A DNA stretch of 64,000 nucleotides from Yoonia sp. I 8.24 (lineage in GTDB: Bacteria; Pseudomonadota; Alphaproteobacteria; Rhodobacterales; Rhodobacteraceae): NCBI RefSeq assembly GCF_022096995.1, contig NZ_JACXGQ010000003.1, positions 490,939-554,938 on the forward strand, written 5' to 3'. The notes under the pieces are model-generated. The model was not told the origin of the DNA. It saw only the letters and a list, made by a program, of their open reading frames with translations, and did no database searches. Both the position numbers and the translations under genes were made by a program. This document shows positions 9,869-20,087 of the stretch, piece after piece. How positions within the stretch are numbered: position 1 is the stretch's first letter; each line of letters begins with the position of its first letter.

Positions 9869-9896
9869 TTGGCATTCGCACAATTGGGTTTATGCT
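9869..9896 (+). promoter_or_regulatory. Sigma-70-like promoter of the lipoprotein gene
   Basis: TTGGCA at 9869-9874 and TATGCT at 9891-9896, spaced by 16 bases, stand about 30 bases before the lipoprotein start codon. Confidence 0.5.
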
Positions 9897-9927
9897 GCGC
9901 TGCAACTGAATATCGAAGGAATTGACC

Positions 9928-10332
9928 ATGTCACCCATTAAATTTGTCGTTCTTACATGTGGTTTTTTGGCTGCTTGCGATCAAACCCCACCGATTGTGG
10001 TCGAAGACAATCTGCCGCTTGACGATCCGCGTCAGCAGGCGCTCGTGATGAGCGAATGTGCGATTTACTATGCTGCCGTTTCCAAGCTTGAGGCGGATGG
10101 CCTGTCCGCCAACGGTAACCCGACCAAAGATTGCCCCGTAGAAGCCCGCGCGCGTGCCGCAGATATCAACCCGATGGTCAGCGTCCCATCTGTGACGCCG
10201 GGCTACCCCGAAACACTATACCAGCGAATGATCGCACGCGGCATTCCTGCGGATATGGCGGCAGACATCGCGAAATCCAAAGCCTTCTGGGACCTCGTCG
10301 CCCAACGCGATTCCGCCTACGCGAATTTTTAG
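9928..10332 (+). CDS. Small lipoprotein, unknown function
   Basis: A 134-residue protein with a lipoprotein signal: a short hydrophobic segment ends in FLAAC, so Cys17 should be lipidated. The rest is soluble with no family I recognise. I prefer the ATG at 9928 to the in-frame TTG at 9922, because AAGGA stands eight bases before it. It is monocistronic, with a promoter just upstream. Confidence 0.75.
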   Translation: MSPIKFVVLTCGFLAACDQTPPIVVEDNLPLDDPRQQALVMSECAIYYAAVSKLEADGLSANGNPTKDCPVEARARAADINPMVSVPSVTPGYPETLYQRMIARGIPADMAADIAKSKAFWDLVAQRDSAYANF

Positions 10333-10507
10333 GTTTTTTTGGGGGGGTGATGATTGTTGTCACCCGATCGGTCTCACTATCACCGCGAACTCACTAAAAT
10401 CTTAGACGTCTGCTATGCGGACGAAGCTGATCTTGGCTTCGCCCCATTCCCACCTCAATTTCACGCTAAAAATTGAAGTTCGCTCCATTAAACCGAGGAC
10501 GCCGCTA

Positions 10508-10822
10508 ATGGTAGAAATACTTGAACTTGTCGTGACGTTCTTGGCGATCTGGATTTATGGCACGGAAGAAAATCCAAGGCATCCATTCTGGAGGAATAGC
10601 GTGAGATTCATCTCATTTTCAGGCATTTTGATCTCCACGGCAGGTTTTCTAGGCTTGTTCGGTAGCTTCGAGTTTCCTTTTGTCATCACAGTCATCTGGG
10701 CGCTTTGCTCTCTTATTGTCATTTCTGCTGAGTATTATGTGGGGTCAAAGAAGCTATGCTTGGCAGCATTTGTTGCGTATCCAATTTGGTTGGCGATAGC
10801 GATTGCTACGGAAGTTACCTAG
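10508..10822 (+). CDS. Small inner-membrane protein
   Basis: A 104-residue protein with three to four hydrophobic segments (about residues 5-17, 36-56, 60-75 and 85-100). I take the ATG at 10508, which has GAGG upstream; the open frame extends back to 10415 but that part is not membrane-like and its ATG lacks a binding site. No family is recognised. Codon use is less typical of the neighbours, which lowers confidence. Confidence 0.5.
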   Translation: MVEILELVVTFLAIWIYGTEENPRHPFWRNSVRFISFSGILISTAGFLGLFGSFEFPFVITVIWALCSLIVISAEYYVGSKKLCLAAFVAYPIWLAIAIATEVT

Positions 10823-10932
10823 AGACACTTCGGGCTCAGTGCGGACTTTCGCTGCTTGGCTGAGAACTTTGGAAGTTGGGTGCAAACCTGATTTCTGGGC
10901 GGCAACTTTGTTGGGGCACGATTCTGAACGGA

Positions 10933-11277
10933 TTATGAGTAGACCATCAACGCCGTGATCAACGCTTCGGGGCTGGTCTGATAAAGCGCTTGATCGCTGC
11001 GCAGTTGGATCAGCCGGGCAGGGCGGTCCTCGGTCGGGATGCTTGCGATGTCCATTGCCTGCGCAATGTGATCACCGCCGCCATTTGTGATATCCGCCAT
11101 GATTGCTGTGTGGTTGGATTTCACATAGACTTCAACCTGACCCCGGCGCTGATTATAGGTGGCATTGCTGATCCCCGTGCTGACTGCTGAAAACGGAAGC
11201 AGCAGCGGATTGCCAATGTGATTTGCCTCTGTGCTACAACCGCACAGAATGGTAAGGACGATCAGAGTGCGTTTCAT
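10933..11277 (-). CDS. Small putative lipoprotein
   Basis: A 114-residue protein. The start at 11277 gives MKRTLIVLTILCGCSTEAN, a short basic start, a hydrophobic core and an LCGC lipobox with Cys14 as the lipid site. The frame is open further upstream to 11379 without signal-like sequence. The mature part is soluble and of unknown function. It is transcribed away from rplU. Confidence 0.7.
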   Translation of the reverse strand: MKRTLIVLTILCGCSTEANHIGNPLLLPFSAVSTGISNATYNQRRGQVEVYVKSNHTAIMADITNGGGDHIAQAMDIASIPTEDRPARLIQLRSDQALYQTSPEALITALMVYS

Positions 11278-11464
11278 CGTGTTTTCGCCCGTTCTATGGG
11301 TTGACTTATAAGGGTATTGGTCAGATAAGCCGCCATCCGTACAAGTGTTTTGTGCGGGCATAAGTAAAATTACGCCCATTGGGCGCGCTGTTTACAGGCG
11401 GCTTTAGCCACTAACGCCGGATCAATCCGGGGCCTCAGAGACGCGAAAAACGAAGGAAGATCAT

Positions 11465-12091
11465 ATGTTTGCGGTTTTGAAAACCGGCGGCAAGCAGTAC
11501 AAAGTCGCTTCTGGCGACGTGCTCCGCGTAGAAAAGCTGGCAGCTGCTGCTGGCGAAACAGTTCAATTCAACGAGATTCTGATGGTTGGCGCCACTGTTG
11601 GCGCGCCTTTGGTTGCAGATGCTGGCGTTCAAGCCGAAGTCATCGACCAAATCAAAGGTCCAAAGACAATCAATTTCGTTAAACGTCGTCGTAAGCACTC
11701 TTCGGCACGTAAAAAAGGCCACCGTCAGCAACTGACATTGGTGCGCATCGGCGATATCCTTGAAAAAGGCGCAGACGCATCTGGTGTTAAAGCTGCTGTA
11801 AACGGCGCGGCCCCCGTTGCTGCTGCACCTGCTGCAAAAAAAGCGGCCCCAAAGAAAGCTGCGGCACCTAAGGCAGCCCCAGCGGCAGCCGGTTCTGACG
11901 ATTTGAAACAATTGTCCGGTGTTGGCCCCGCACTTGAGAAAAAATTGCACGCGGCTGATGTGACAACATTCGCACAGATCGCAGCATGGACACCCGAAGA
12001 TGTAGCGGCGATGGACGAAAAACTGTCCTTCAAAGGCCGCATCGAACGTGAAGGCTGGATCGCGCAAGCGGTTGAGCTGGCAAAAGGCTAA
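11465..12091 (+). CDS. rplU: 50S ribosomal protein L21 with C-terminal extension
   Basis: Residues 1-103 are a complete L21 (start [14 protein letters not shown], end [13 protein letters not shown]), the 23S-binding large-subunit protein. The protein is 208 residues, twice the usual length. An alanine/lysine-rich linker (about 120-145) leads to a helix-hairpin-helix-like domain ([20 protein letters not shown]). The domain is seen in other Rhodobacterales L21 proteins but has no known role. AAGGAAG precedes the ATG. It is first in the run with rpmA, and a short CCGGAT/ATCCGG stem at 11417-11430 lies in its leader. Confidence 0.97.
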   Translation: MFAVLKTGGKQYKVASGDVLRVEKLAAAAGETVQFNEILMVGATVGAPLVADAGVQAEVIDQIKGPKTINFVKRRRKHSSARKKGHRQQLTLVRIGDILEKGADASGVKAAVNGAAPVAAAPAAKKAAPKKAAAPKAAPAAAGSDDLKQLSGVGPALEKKLHAADVTTFAQIAAWTPEDVAAMDEKLSFKGRIEREGWIAQAVELAKG

Positions 12092-12103
12092 GGAGAGACA
12101 CCA

Positions 12104-12373
12104 ATGGCACATAAAAAAGCAGGCGGTTCATCCCGTAACGGGCGCGACTCAGCTGGTCGTCGCCTTGGCGTGAAAAAATTCGGTGGCGAAGTTGTCATTC
12201 CTGGCAACATCATCATGCGTCAGCGCGGCACAAAGATGTGGCCGGGCATGGGCGTTGGCATGGGCAAAGATCACACAATCTTTGCAACCGTCGAAGGCAA
12301 CGTACAGTTCCACAAAGGCCTGAAGGGCCGTACCTTTATTTCGGTTCTTCCCGTGGCGGAGGCCGCTGAATAA
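12104..12373 (+). CDS. rpmA: 50S ribosomal protein L27
   Basis: An 89-residue L27, which reaches the peptidyl-transferase centre. It begins [20 protein letters not shown], as in proteobacteria without a cleaved N-terminal extension. It follows rplU by 12 bases with AGGAGA as binding site and is closed by a strong terminator. Confidence 0.98.
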   Translation: MAHKKAGGSSRNGRDSAGRRLGVKKFGGEVVIPGNIIMRQRGTKMWPGMGVGMGKDHTIFATVEGNVQFHKGLKGRTFISVLPVAEAAE

Positions 12374-12399
12374 GCCGATTACCTCAGGTATCAAATTTT

Positions 12400-12429
12400 A
12401 GGGGATCGGCGAGAGCCGGTCCCCTTTTT
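12400..12429 (+). terminator. Rho-independent terminator after rpmA
   Basis: An 11-bp stem (12400-12410 with 12415-12425, one G-T pair) is closed by a GAGA tetraloop and followed by TTTTT. Confidence 0.92.
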
Positions 12430-12499
12430 CGTTCATACTCTTGCCACTATATCAATTTAGACGTGCTGGAGATGGTCGTGTTTTCGAGGAGGGAAAACA

Positions 12500-13042
12500 G
12501 TGATTCACGAAGAGATTACAGTTCAAGAGACAATAACCGCCGCGCGTTTCGTGCTGCGCCCTTGTCGTAAATCTGATGCCGGATTGATCGCGATGTATGC
12601 CGATGACGAACGCGTCGCGCGTGGCACACGCAGCATTCCGCATCCGCTGCCCCCCGGTACGATCGAAGCAATGATCGACCGGGCAGGCGCCGCTGACCGG
12701 ACCGAAGATATCTGGGTCATTGACGGATCTGCGCAGGGCCATGCCGAGGCCTTGGGCCTGATCAGTCTTGAACGAATGGATCGCAATCAATCTGAAATCT
12801 TCTATTGGATTGCGCCGGCCTTTTGGAACACCGGGCTGGCCTCCGAGGCCGTACGTGCGCTGATCACGGCCAACCCGCATCAATCGGAAACCATTTTCGC
12901 CGAAGCATTTCAGGACAACCCCGGATCAGCGCGGGTCTTGACCAATTGTGGGTTTGATTATTTGGGCGATGCAGAGGCATTTTCCGTTGCGCGCAACGCA
13001 ACTGTGCCAACTTGGACTTACACGCTGAAAACGGGCGCATAG
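12500..13042 (+). CDS. GNAT N-acetyltransferase, RimJ-like
   Basis: A 180-residue GNAT acetyltransferase. TAARFVLRPCRKSDAGLI is the typical opening strand, IFYWIAPAFWNTGLASEAVRALI the acetyl-CoA binding region and NPGSARVLTNCGFDYLG the closing motif. It starts with GTG at 12500 behind GAGGAGGG. It sits between rpmA and obgE, a position held by a GNAT gene in related genomes. The acceptor substrate is not known. Confidence 0.88.
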   Translation: MIHEEITVQETITAARFVLRPCRKSDAGLIAMYADDERVARGTRSIPHPLPPGTIEAMIDRAGAADRTEDIWVIDGSAQGHAEALGLISLERMDRNQSEIFYWIAPAFWNTGLASEAVRALITANPHQSETIFAEAFQDNPGSARVLTNCGFDYLGDAEAFSVARNATVPTWTYTLKTGA

Positions 13043-13115
13043 CGTGGCGCGCGTCTTGAGGTGGCGCGCGCAATAGACTATCGCCACATCTGAATAGCGC
13101 GGAAAGCAAAAACTC

Positions 13116-14162
13116 ATGAAATTTCTTGATCTCGCCAAGGTCTATATTCGGTCAGGTGCCGGTGGCGGCGGCTGTATTTCTTTTCGGCGCGAAAAGTTCA
13201 TCGAATATGGCGGCCCCGATGGTGGCGACGGTGGCTGTGGCGGCGATGTCATTGTTGAAGTCGTTGATGGCCTGAATACATTGATCGATTTTCGCTATCA
13301 GCAGCACTTCTTTGCGGGCAACGGCCAGCACGGAATGGGTAGCCAGCGTACGGGCAAAGATGGTGAGGACAAAATCCTTCGTGTTCCGGTTGGCACAGAG
13401 ATTATCGACGAAGACGAAGAAACTGTCATTGCCGATCTGACCGAAGTCGGCCAACGGATTGTGATCGCTAAGGGCGGCAATGGCGGCTGGGGTAACTTGC
13501 ATTTCAAATCTGCCACGAACCAAGCACCGCGTCGGTCTAACCCCGGCCAAGAATGCATAGAACGCACGATTTGGTTGCGGCTCAAGCTTATTGCGGATGT
13601 GGGTCTTTTGGGCATGCCGAACGCTGGCAAATCCACATTTCTAGCGGCGACGTCCAATGCCCGACCCAAAGTCGCAGATTACCCGTTTACCACGTTGATC
13701 CCCAACCTTGGTGTTGTTGGTATTGATGAGGTCGAATTTGTTGTCGCGGATATTCCGGGGCTGATTGCTGGCGCGTCTGAGGGGCGCGGCCTTGGCGATA
13801 CATTCCTGAGCCACGTTGAACGCTGTGCGGTTTTGCTGCACCTGATTGATGGCACCTCTGGCGATCCTGCGGGCGATCTGACCACGATCATTGGCGAACT
13901 CGAAGCCTATGGCGGAGAGATGGCGGCAAAGCCCCGGATTACCGTCTTGAACAAAATCGACGCGCTTGATGAAGAAGAACGCGTGTTCTTACGCGACGAA
14001 ATTGCGGCGGTTGCACAGGGCCCCGTGCTGATGATGTCTGGCGTTAGTCAAGAAGGCATCCCTGATGTGCTGCGGGCATTGCGGGCAGAGATTGACGACA
14101 ATCGCCTGCGTCACCGTAAAGCTGCGGAGGAAGCGGTGGAGGATGCACCGTGGCAGCCTTAA
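13116..14162 (+). CDS. obgE: Obg family GTPase
   Basis: A 348-residue Obg GTPase, involved in large-subunit assembly and stress control. The glycine-rich Obg fold covers residues 1-158 ([19 protein letters not shown]). The G domain follows with G1 [10 protein letters not shown]3 DIPGLI and G4 NKID. The C-terminus is short and acidic. Its last 13 bases overlap proB. Confidence 0.97.
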   Translation: MKFLDLAKVYIRSGAGGGGCISFRREKFIEYGGPDGGDGGCGGDVIVEVVDGLNTLIDFRYQQHFFAGNGQHGMGSQRTGKDGEDKILRVPVGTEIIDEDEETVIADLTEVGQRIVIAKGGNGGWGNLHFKSATNQAPRRSNPGQECIERTIWLRLKLIADVGLLGMPNAGKSTFLAATSNARPKVADYPFTTLIPNLGVVGIDEVEFVVADIPGLIAGASEGRGLGDTFLSHVERCAVLLHLIDGTSGDPAGDLTTIIGELEAYGGEMAAKPRITVLNKIDALDEEERVFLRDEIAAVAQGPVLMMSGVSQEGIPDVLRALRAEIDDNRLRHRKAAEEAVEDAPWQP

Positions 14163-15256
14163 CCGACGCTAAAAGACTAGTTGTAAAGATTGGGTCGGCC
14201 CTGCTCGTTGATGCGGACACGGGGTCATTGCGCCAATCGTGGCTCACGTCATTGGCTGCAGACGTCGCGCGCATCCGTGCGCGTGGGACTGATGTTGTCC
14301 TCGTGTCGTCAGGATCCATTGCTCTCGGACGCGGTGTGCTGGGTCTACCGCAAACCGCGCTTCCACTTGAACAATCGCAGGCGGCAGCGGCGGTTGGCCA
14401 AATCCGTCTGGCGCGCGCTTACGAACAAGCGCTCGCAGAGCACATGATTATCGCCGGTCAAGTGCTTGTTACACTTGAAGATTCGCATGATCGCCGCCGC
14501 TATTTGAACAGTCGTGCCACGATGGAAACTATGCTGTCATTGGGTGTGACACCCATCGTGAATGAGAATGACACCATCGCGACGGATGAAATTCGTTACG
14601 GCGATAATGATCGGCTTGCAGCGCAGGTCGCGGTGACAATTGGTGCAGATCAATTGATCCTTTTGTCGGATGTTGATGGGCTTTATACTGCCAATCCACG
14701 CGTCAGCAGGGACGCAAAACATATTGATATAGTTGACAAAATAACACCAAAAATCGAGGCGATGGCTGGCGATGTTGGGTCTGGCCTGTCCAAAGGTGGG
14801 ATGATCACAAAAATCATGGCCGCCCGCATGGCGACAGAGGCGGGCTGTGCGATGGCGATCGCACTTGGCACTGAAAACAGCCCGTTGGCCGCATTGGAAT
14901 CTGGTGCGCGCACCACATGGTTCGCCGCGCAGACAGACCCGCAAGCCGCACGTAAACGCTGGATAGCATCAATGAAGCCATCAGGATCGGTGACGATTGA
15001 TGCTGGGGCGAAATCCGCGCTGATCTGCGGTAAAAGCCTGCTTCCTGCCGGAATTTGTGGTGTCACTGGTCAGTTTGGCCGGGGCGATGTCATTGCAATC
15101 ATGGATGCACATGGCACCCAGCTTGGGCAGGGGCTGACCCGTTATACGGCGGCTGAAACACGTTTGATTATGGGACGCAGGTCCGACGAAATGACCGCAG
15201 TGTTGGGCTATGAAGGCCGCGCTGCATTAGTACACCGCGATGATATGGTGCTTTGA
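14150..15256 (+). CDS. proB: Glutamate 5-kinase
   Basis: A 368-residue enzyme for the first step of proline synthesis (glutamate plus ATP to glutamyl 5-phosphate). The amino-acid kinase domain has VKIGSALL at the start, VNENDTIAT in the middle and [10 protein letters not shown] near residue 215; a PUA domain covers roughly residues 275-360. It starts with GTG at 14150 inside the end of obgE, so translation is coupled. proA follows by 12 bases. Confidence 0.97.
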   Translation: MAALTDAKRLVVKIGSALLVDADTGSLRQSWLTSLAADVARIRARGTDVVLVSSGSIALGRGVLGLPQTALPLEQSQAAAAVGQIRLARAYEQALAEHMIIAGQVLVTLEDSHDRRRYLNSRATMETMLSLGVTPIVNENDTIATDEIRYGDNDRLAAQVAVTIGADQLILLSDVDGLYTANPRVSRDAKHIDIVDKITPKIEAMAGDVGSGLSKGGMITKIMAARMATEAGCAMAIALGTENSPLAALESGARTTWFAAQTDPQAARKRWIASMKPSGSVTIDAGAKSALICGKSLLPAGICGVTGQFGRGDVIAIMDAHGTQLGQGLTRYTAAETRLIMGRRSDEMTAVLGYEGRAALVHRDDMVL

Positions 15257-15268
15257 GAGGCCAGCAAA

Positions 15269-16534
15269 ATGAATGATGCGACTGAAATTGCAGCGATGAT
15301 GACACAAATCGGTCAAGGCGCGCGCGCGGCAGCGACCCAATTGGCGACAGCACCGGCCGCAGCCAAAGCGCTGGCGTTGACCACCGCAGCAGATGCCGTT
15401 TGGGACAATCGCGCAGATATTATTGCGGCGAACAAAAAAGACATGGCGTTTGGCGCTGAAAAGGGTCTGTCGCCTGCGATGATGGACCGGCTTATGTTGG
15501 ACGAAGACCGGATCATGGGCATCGTGAACGGTTTGCGCGCCGTTGCTGCGCAAGATGACCCAATCGGCGCGGTTACAGAAGAATGGACACAGCCCACTGG
15601 CCTGAATATCAAGCGCGTGCGCACGCCAATTGGCGTGATCGGGGTGATTTATGAAAGCCGCCCGAATGTGACGGCCGATGCGGGTGCGCTATGCCTTAAA
15701 TCCGGCAATACGGTGATTTTGCGCGGTGGCTCTGAAGGGTTTCATTCGAGCCAAGCGATCCATGCCTGTCTCGTTGCGGGCTTGCGCGCTGCCGGTCTGC
15801 CCGAAGCCGCCATTCAATTGATCCCGACACGCGATCGCGCTGCGGTATCTGCGATGCTGCAAGCCACGGATTATATTGACGTTATCGTGCCGCGCGGAGG
15901 CAAAGGTTTGGTCGGATTGGTGCAACGCGACGCACGTGTGCCCGTCTTTGCGCATCTTGAAGGGATTTGTCATATTTACGTGGATGCAAGCGCGGATCTG
16001 GACAAAGCGCGCGCCGTTTTGGTGAACGCAAAAACGCGTCGCACAGGGATTTGCGGATCGGCGGAATGTCTGTTGGTGGATCAAGCGTTTCTGGATCAAC
16101 ATGGCGATATTCTCACGCGTGATCTGTTAGCCGCGGGCGTAGAGGTGCGTGCCGCTGGCGCGCTGGCCGAAACAGCCGGCACAGTGCCCGCGCAAGCGGA
16201 TGATTTTGGGCATGAATTCTTAGATATGATCATCGCCGCCAAACCCGTTGACGGGATTGAGGGCGCGGTGGCGCATATTCGTGAGTTTGGATCCAATCAC
16301 ACCGACGCGATTATCGCCGAAGATGACAAAGTTGCCGACCAGTTTTTCAGAGATCTCGACAGTGCGATTTTGATGCGCAATGCTTCGACACAATTTGCCG
16401 ATGGTGGTGAATTTGGCATGGGCGCTGAAATTGGGATTGCGACAGGCAAGCTGCACGCGCGGGGGCCCGTGGGCGCAGTGCAATTGACCAGCTTCAAATA
16501 TCTGGTGACTGGGGACGGCGCCATCCGCAGCTAA
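15269..16534 (+). CDS. proA: Gamma-glutamyl phosphate reductase
   Basis: A 421-residue aldehyde-dehydrogenase-fold enzyme that reduces glutamyl 5-phosphate with NADPH to the semialdehyde, precursor of proline. [16 protein letters not shown] binds the cofactor and the catalytic cysteine lies in [10 protein letters not shown]. It ends four bases into the convergent chpT gene. Confidence 0.97.
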   Translation: MNDATEIAAMMTQIGQGARAAATQLATAPAAAKALALTTAADAVWDNRADIIAANKKDMAFGAEKGLSPAMMDRLMLDEDRIMGIVNGLRAVAAQDDPIGAVTEEWTQPTGLNIKRVRTPIGVIGVIYESRPNVTADAGALCLKSGNTVILRGGSEGFHSSQAIHACLVAGLRAAGLPEAAIQLIPTRDRAAVSAMLQATDYIDVIVPRGGKGLVGLVQRDARVPVFAHLEGICHIYVDASADLDKARAVLVNAKTRRTGICGSAECLLVDQAFLDQHGDILTRDLLAAGVEVRAAGALAETAGTVPAQADDFGHEFLDMIIAAKPVDGIEGAVAHIREFGSNHTDAIIAEDDKVADQFFRDLDSAILMRNASTQFADGGEFGMGAEIGIATGKLHARGPVGAVQLTSFKYLVTGDGAIRS

Positions 16535-17121
16535 AATCGCGCGGTCAGGCGTGTCTCGCTTGCTTCAAATGTCAGGCTACGCGCGGCCGCTGCCAAGGCG
16601 GGGGGCAGCAATGCAAACTGCACCTGCGCCGCCGTGTAGCGATGGTTGCTGACCTCAGCGCCGAAACACGCCCATAAATCCGCATCAATTGTCACGCGTT
16701 TTGCATGGGCGTCAAATAGCCATTCGTCTCCCGTGCACGTTGCAGTGATTTCACCGCCCATGGGCAGTGCCGTTTCAAAGCAAAGTAAAACCAAAAGCGC
16801 CAAACGCACGACATGTCGGGGCTGGTCGCCACTGATATTCCAATGAAATTGATGCCGCCCGCCACGGGCGACGGCGTTAAGAATGTCTTGCACCTCCGTG
16901 CTACTGACCCGCTGATCTTCCCCAACGGCCCCAAAGGCGATCCGAAACAATCGAATCCGCGCATTCGCGTTATGCACACTGTCGTTAATCAGGGCCATTT
17001 CAGGGGCCGTATCCCCGCTGGTAAGTTCCAATAATTCAATCCCATTGCCGATCGCGCCAATTGGGCTAATAAGGTCATGACAAATGCGCGAGCCAACAAG
17101 TGCGGCCAAATCAGGGTGCAT
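16531..17121 (-). CDS. chpT: Histidine phosphotransferase ChpT
   Basis: A 196-residue ChpT-type phosphotransferase. His15 in [20 protein letters not shown] is the phosphorylated residue of a DHp-like helical hairpin, followed by a degenerate ATPase-like domain without ATP motifs. In Caulobacter, ChpT passes phosphate from CckA to CtrA and CpdR. The target CtrA and its antagonist SciP are encoded in this window at 35317 and 34944; cckA is not seen. Confidence 0.9.
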   Translation of the reverse strand: MHPDLAALVGSRICHDLISPIGAIGNGIELLELTSGDTAPEMALINDSVHNANARIRLFRIAFGAVGEDQRVSSTEVQDILNAVARGGRHQFHWNISGDQPRHVVRLALLVLLCFETALPMGGEITATCTGDEWLFDAHAKRVTIDADLWACFGAEVSNHRYTAAQVQFALLPPALAAAARSLTFEASETRLTARF

Positions 17122-17150
17122 GGCGTGGTCTCTCCTTTGAGGAATGAAAT

Positions 17151-17330
17151 ATGATCGGCATTAACGCCATTTTAGAACCCGGCATGCTTGTCCGGAACCC
17201 TGCCCAACCAGATTGGGGCACCGGGCAAGTGCAGTCAAACATTGGCGGCAAAATCACGGTAAACTTTCGCGAACAGGGTAAAGTCGTTATCGATGGAACG
17301 CGTCTCGCTTTGGCCATTGTGGATCAGTAG
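17151..17330 (+). CDS. DUF3553 small protein
   Basis: A 59-residue protein, MIGINAILEPGMLVRNPAQP to AIVDQ, with the DUF3553 core PDWGTGQVQSNIGGKITVNF. GAGGAATG stands before the ATG. The fold is probably a small beta barrel like the CarD or Tudor type, and the function is unknown. It is divergent from chpT. Confidence 0.85.
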   Translation: MIGINAILEPGMLVRNPAQPDWGTGQVQSNIGGKITVNFREQGKVVIDGTRLALAIVDQ

Positions 17331-17429
17331 TTAACCTTCTTTGTGTAGAGGTAGCCCTTCAATGGTTGTCAAAACGTTAACGGCGCAGTAGAAACTGTGC
17401 GCGAAAGCCAAAGGCGCTTACAAGTATTC

Positions 17430-18206
17430 ATGCCGATACATTCCCCACAGTTTCAGATTTTACACGCGCAATCGCCCGATGACCTGCGTGCGGCGCAAAA
17501 ACTACGCTATGCTGTGTTTATTCGTGAACTTGGCGGGGCGGGTGACTTGGTGGATCATGCAGCACAGCTTGAATGTGATCGTTTTGATGAGTTTGCGGAT
17601 CACCTTTTGCTGCGCGATCTGTCACGACCCAAAGCTGATCAAACCGTGGGCGTATACCGTCTGTTGACCCAAGCGCAGGCCGACCAGGCCGGACAATTCT
17701 ATTGCGAAGACGAATTTGACCTCACTGTCCTGCGTCAAAGCGGCAAGCGACTGCTTGAATTGGGCCGATCCTGTTTGCACCCCGATTACCGGGGCGGGGC
17801 TGCGATGATGCATCTATGGGGGGCATTGGCCGACTATGTGGCGCGCGCCGAAATTGACGTGCTGTTTGGGGCCGCATCGTTTCATGGCACGGATGTCGAT
17901 AAGCTCGCGGCGCCGCTAAGCCTGCTTTACCATCGGCATTTAGCCCCGGAAACCCTGCGTGTTACAGCCAAAGGCCCGAACGCCGCCGATATGAATCGTC
18001 TGCCTGCCGAGCAAATCGACCGGGTCAGCGCCATGCGGGACACGCCCGCGCTGATCAAAGCCTATCTGCGGTTGGGTGGCACTGTGGGCGATGGGGCCTT
18101 TGTCGATAAGCTCTTTAATACAACGGATATTTGTATGGTTTTGGCGGCAGATGCCGTATCGCAATTACAACGCGATATCTATGTGCGTGGCGGTCAAAAT
18201 GGCTAA
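17430..18206 (+). CDS. olsB: L-ornithine N(alpha)-acyltransferase
   Basis: A 258-residue GNAT-like acyltransferase making lyso-ornithine lipid from ornithine and 3-hydroxyacyl-ACP. Motifs are RAAQKLRYAVFIRELGG, LELGRSCLHPDYRGG and GAASFHGTD. I take the ATG at 17430; a GTG at 17397 is also in frame and neither has a clear binding site. It overlaps olsA by 8 bases, which supports the assignment. Ornithine lipids are phosphorus-free membrane lipids. Confidence 0.88.
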   Translation: MPIHSPQFQILHAQSPDDLRAAQKLRYAVFIRELGGAGDLVDHAAQLECDRFDEFADHLLLRDLSRPKADQTVGVYRLLTQAQADQAGQFYCEDEFDLTVLRQSGKRLLELGRSCLHPDYRGGAAMMHLWGALADYVARAEIDVLFGAASFHGTDVDKLAAPLSLLYHRHLAPETLRVTAKGPNAADMNRLPAEQIDRVSAMRDTPALIKAYLRLGGTVGDGAFVDKLFNTTDICMVLAADAVSQLQRDIYVRGGQNG

Positions 18207-19029
18207 AACATGGACCTCGGGCGATACCCCAACCATCGGGCCGCTTGGCTGGGCCGGGTGGTTGCGGGTCTTGTTTCGGGCGGTGCCATTGGTGCTATTG
18301 GTGTTTGGCGGGCTTTTGTTTTTGCTCTTTATCCGCCTATTTGAACGTCTTTTCTGCGGGGTGGCACGGCCTGTGACACCGCACATCACGCAGTGGGTTT
18401 GTCGCGGTGCGCTTTTTCTTCTTGGGCTCAAGTTCACGACAATTGGGAAACCAATGATGGGCGGCGGTGCCGTTGTTGCTAATCACGCCTCGTGGCTTGA
18501 TATTTTTGCGCTCAACGCGCGTAAACGGATCTATTTTGTCGCAAAGTCAGAGGTCGCAGGTTGGCCCGGCATCGGCTGGCTGGCGCGGGCGACGGGCACA
18601 TTGTTTATTAGACGCGCGCGCGGTGCAGCACACGACCAAATCGCGATGTTCAAAGAACGGTTGGCCGTCGGGCATCGTTTATTGTTCTTCCCTGAAGGGA
18701 CATCAACGGATGGGTTGCAAGTATTGCCTTTTAAATCAACGCTTTTTGCGGCGTTCTTTGATAGCGACCTACGCGCTGAACTGGCGATCCAGCCCGTTAC
18801 CGTGATCTACCATGCTCCGGATGGGGCGGACCCGCGATTTTACGGCTGGTGGGGCGATATGGATTTTGGACCGCATTTACTGACGACATTGGCTGCAAAG
18901 CGGCAAGGCGGCGTGACGGTGATCTACCATCCGCCTGTTCAAATGGCCGCGTTTGCGTGCCGCAAAGAACTTGCCAAATCGCTCGAGGAAACTGTGCGTG
19001 CGGGCTTAAACAGTCATCGCAACCCGTAA
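18199..19029 (+). CDS. olsA: Lyso-ornithine lipid O-acyltransferase
   Basis: A 276-residue PlsC-family membrane acyltransferase that adds the second acyl chain to lyso-ornithine lipid. A hydrophobic segment lies near residues 25-45, the HX4D motif is NHASWLDIF and the glycerol-phosphate-type motif FFPEGTSTDG follows. The start ATG overlaps the olsB stop (ATGGCTAA). The open frame upstream to 18076 lies inside olsB and is not used. Confidence 0.9.
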   Translation: MAKTWTSGDTPTIGPLGWAGWLRVLFRAVPLVLLVFGGLLFLLFIRLFERLFCGVARPVTPHITQWVCRGALFLLGLKFTTIGKPMMGGGAVVANHASWLDIFALNARKRIYFVAKSEVAGWPGIGWLARATGTLFIRRARGAAHDQIAMFKERLAVGHRLLFFPEGTSTDGLQVLPFKSTLFAAFFDSDLRAELAIQPVTVIYHAPDGADPRFYGWWGDMDFGPHLLTTLAAKRQGGVTVIYHPPVQMAAFACRKELAKSLEETVRAGLNSHRNP

Positions 19030-19632
19030 TGCGGCGAGCGCCTTGGCGGGATCGTCGCTGCGCCAAATCTCATCGCCAATGCCAAAGAAATCGCTGTGCG
19101 GCGCAAAAGCACGGATCAGATCGGCATCCAGTGCGCCTTCAGCAACCACAGGGACTTCGATCATCATCGACCACCATTCAAACAGGTCAAGCCCTGCCTG
19201 TTCGCCTGCACCCAGCGGTGATTGCCCAATGGGGCCAAAACTGACGTAATCTGCGCCCATTTCGCCGGCGCTCATGCCTTCGTGGCTCGAGGTTCCGCAA
19301 AATGTGCCGACAATGGCGTCTTCGCCGAGTTCTTTGCGTGTTTTGATCACGGATTTCGCCGCGTCCGTCAGATGCACACCGTCCAAGCCTAACCGCTTAA
19401 CCATCATAATATGGCTATCGATCACCAGTGCTACGTCACGCGCATGGGTGACATCGCGCAATGCGTCGGCGGCTTTGGCGATACGGGCTTCATCTGTCGT
19501 GCCCAAAGCCAAGCGCACACAGGCAACTTCGGCGCTGTCCAAACAAGCGGCCAGCTGATCGGGATAGGTCGACAGATCAAATTCTGACGGTGTGATCAAG
19601 TAAATTTGCGGCTGCTCAGGGGCGTCTGACAT
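19006..19632 (-). CDS. Thiamine phosphate synthase/TenI-like protein
   Basis: A 208-residue TIM-barrel protein of the ThiE/TenI family. YLITPSEFDL opens the barrel and GLDGVHLTD, ADYVSFGPIG and VAEGAL follow. The usual diphosphate-binding residues of a full ThiE are only partly kept and no other thi gene is near, so a role in thiamine synthesis is uncertain. I start at the ATG at 19632; another in-frame ATG lies at 19662. It overlaps the end of olsA by 24 bases in convergent orientation. Confidence 0.75.
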   Translation of the reverse strand: MSDAPEQPQIYLITPSEFDLSTYPDQLAACLDSAEVACVRLALGTTDEARIAKAADALRDVTHARDVALVIDSHIMMVKRLGLDGVHLTDAAKSVIKTRKELGEDAIVGTFCGTSSHEGMSAGEMGADYVSFGPIGQSPLGAGEQAGLDLFEWWSMMIEVPVVAEGALDADLIRAFAPHSDFFGIGDEIWRSDDPAKALAALRVAMTV

Positions 19633-19691
19633 GGGGAATTTCCGAAATAAGGCGTGGTTCAAGGCGTTCTAGCGGGGAAATGCAGGATTGG

Positions 19692-20024
19692 CTATGGTTT
19701 CGGGGGCAGGCTGCGCGCATAATCGAGCGCCATGCCAACAATCTTGGTGCGGCGGGCATCATCGGCGAAGACATCCTCGGACACATCAACCATACCGCCC
19801 ATCTTGCGGCCCGTGAAAGAAAGCGGCGTGATGCCATCTATTTCAAGCGCTTGCGCCTCGGCTGTCTTGCCGACGCGGGCCATCCCGCCGCCTTTATGGA
19901 CGCCGCAAACCATGTGGCCAAATTTCAGAAAACACAGCCCGCCGAACATCTTTTTCTCAGAAATTCCTGGCTCATCCGCAAGGTCCTCGCGCAGCAATTC
20001 TGCGTGTCCATCATCGTAGGCCAT
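19692..20024 (-). CDS. TfoX/Sxy N-terminal domain protein
   Basis: A 110-residue protein with the TfoX N-terminal domain (SEKKMFGGLCFLKFGHMVCG, then FTGRKMGGMVDVS). Full-length Sxy regulates competence in gammaproteobacteria, but this single-domain form is widespread and of unknown role. AAGGAA precedes the ATG. It is divergent from trmJ. Confidence 0.85.
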   Translation of the reverse strand: MAYDDGHAELLREDLADEPGISEKKMFGGLCFLKFGHMVCGVHKGGGMARVGKTAEAQALEIDGITPLSFTGRKMGGMVDVSEDVFADDARRTKIVGMALDYARSLPPKP

Positions 20025-20087
20025 CGGGTTTCCTTGCGTTGTGTTGTGACCCAGCGTATCACGCCAACCGATATCAAAGGAAGACCT

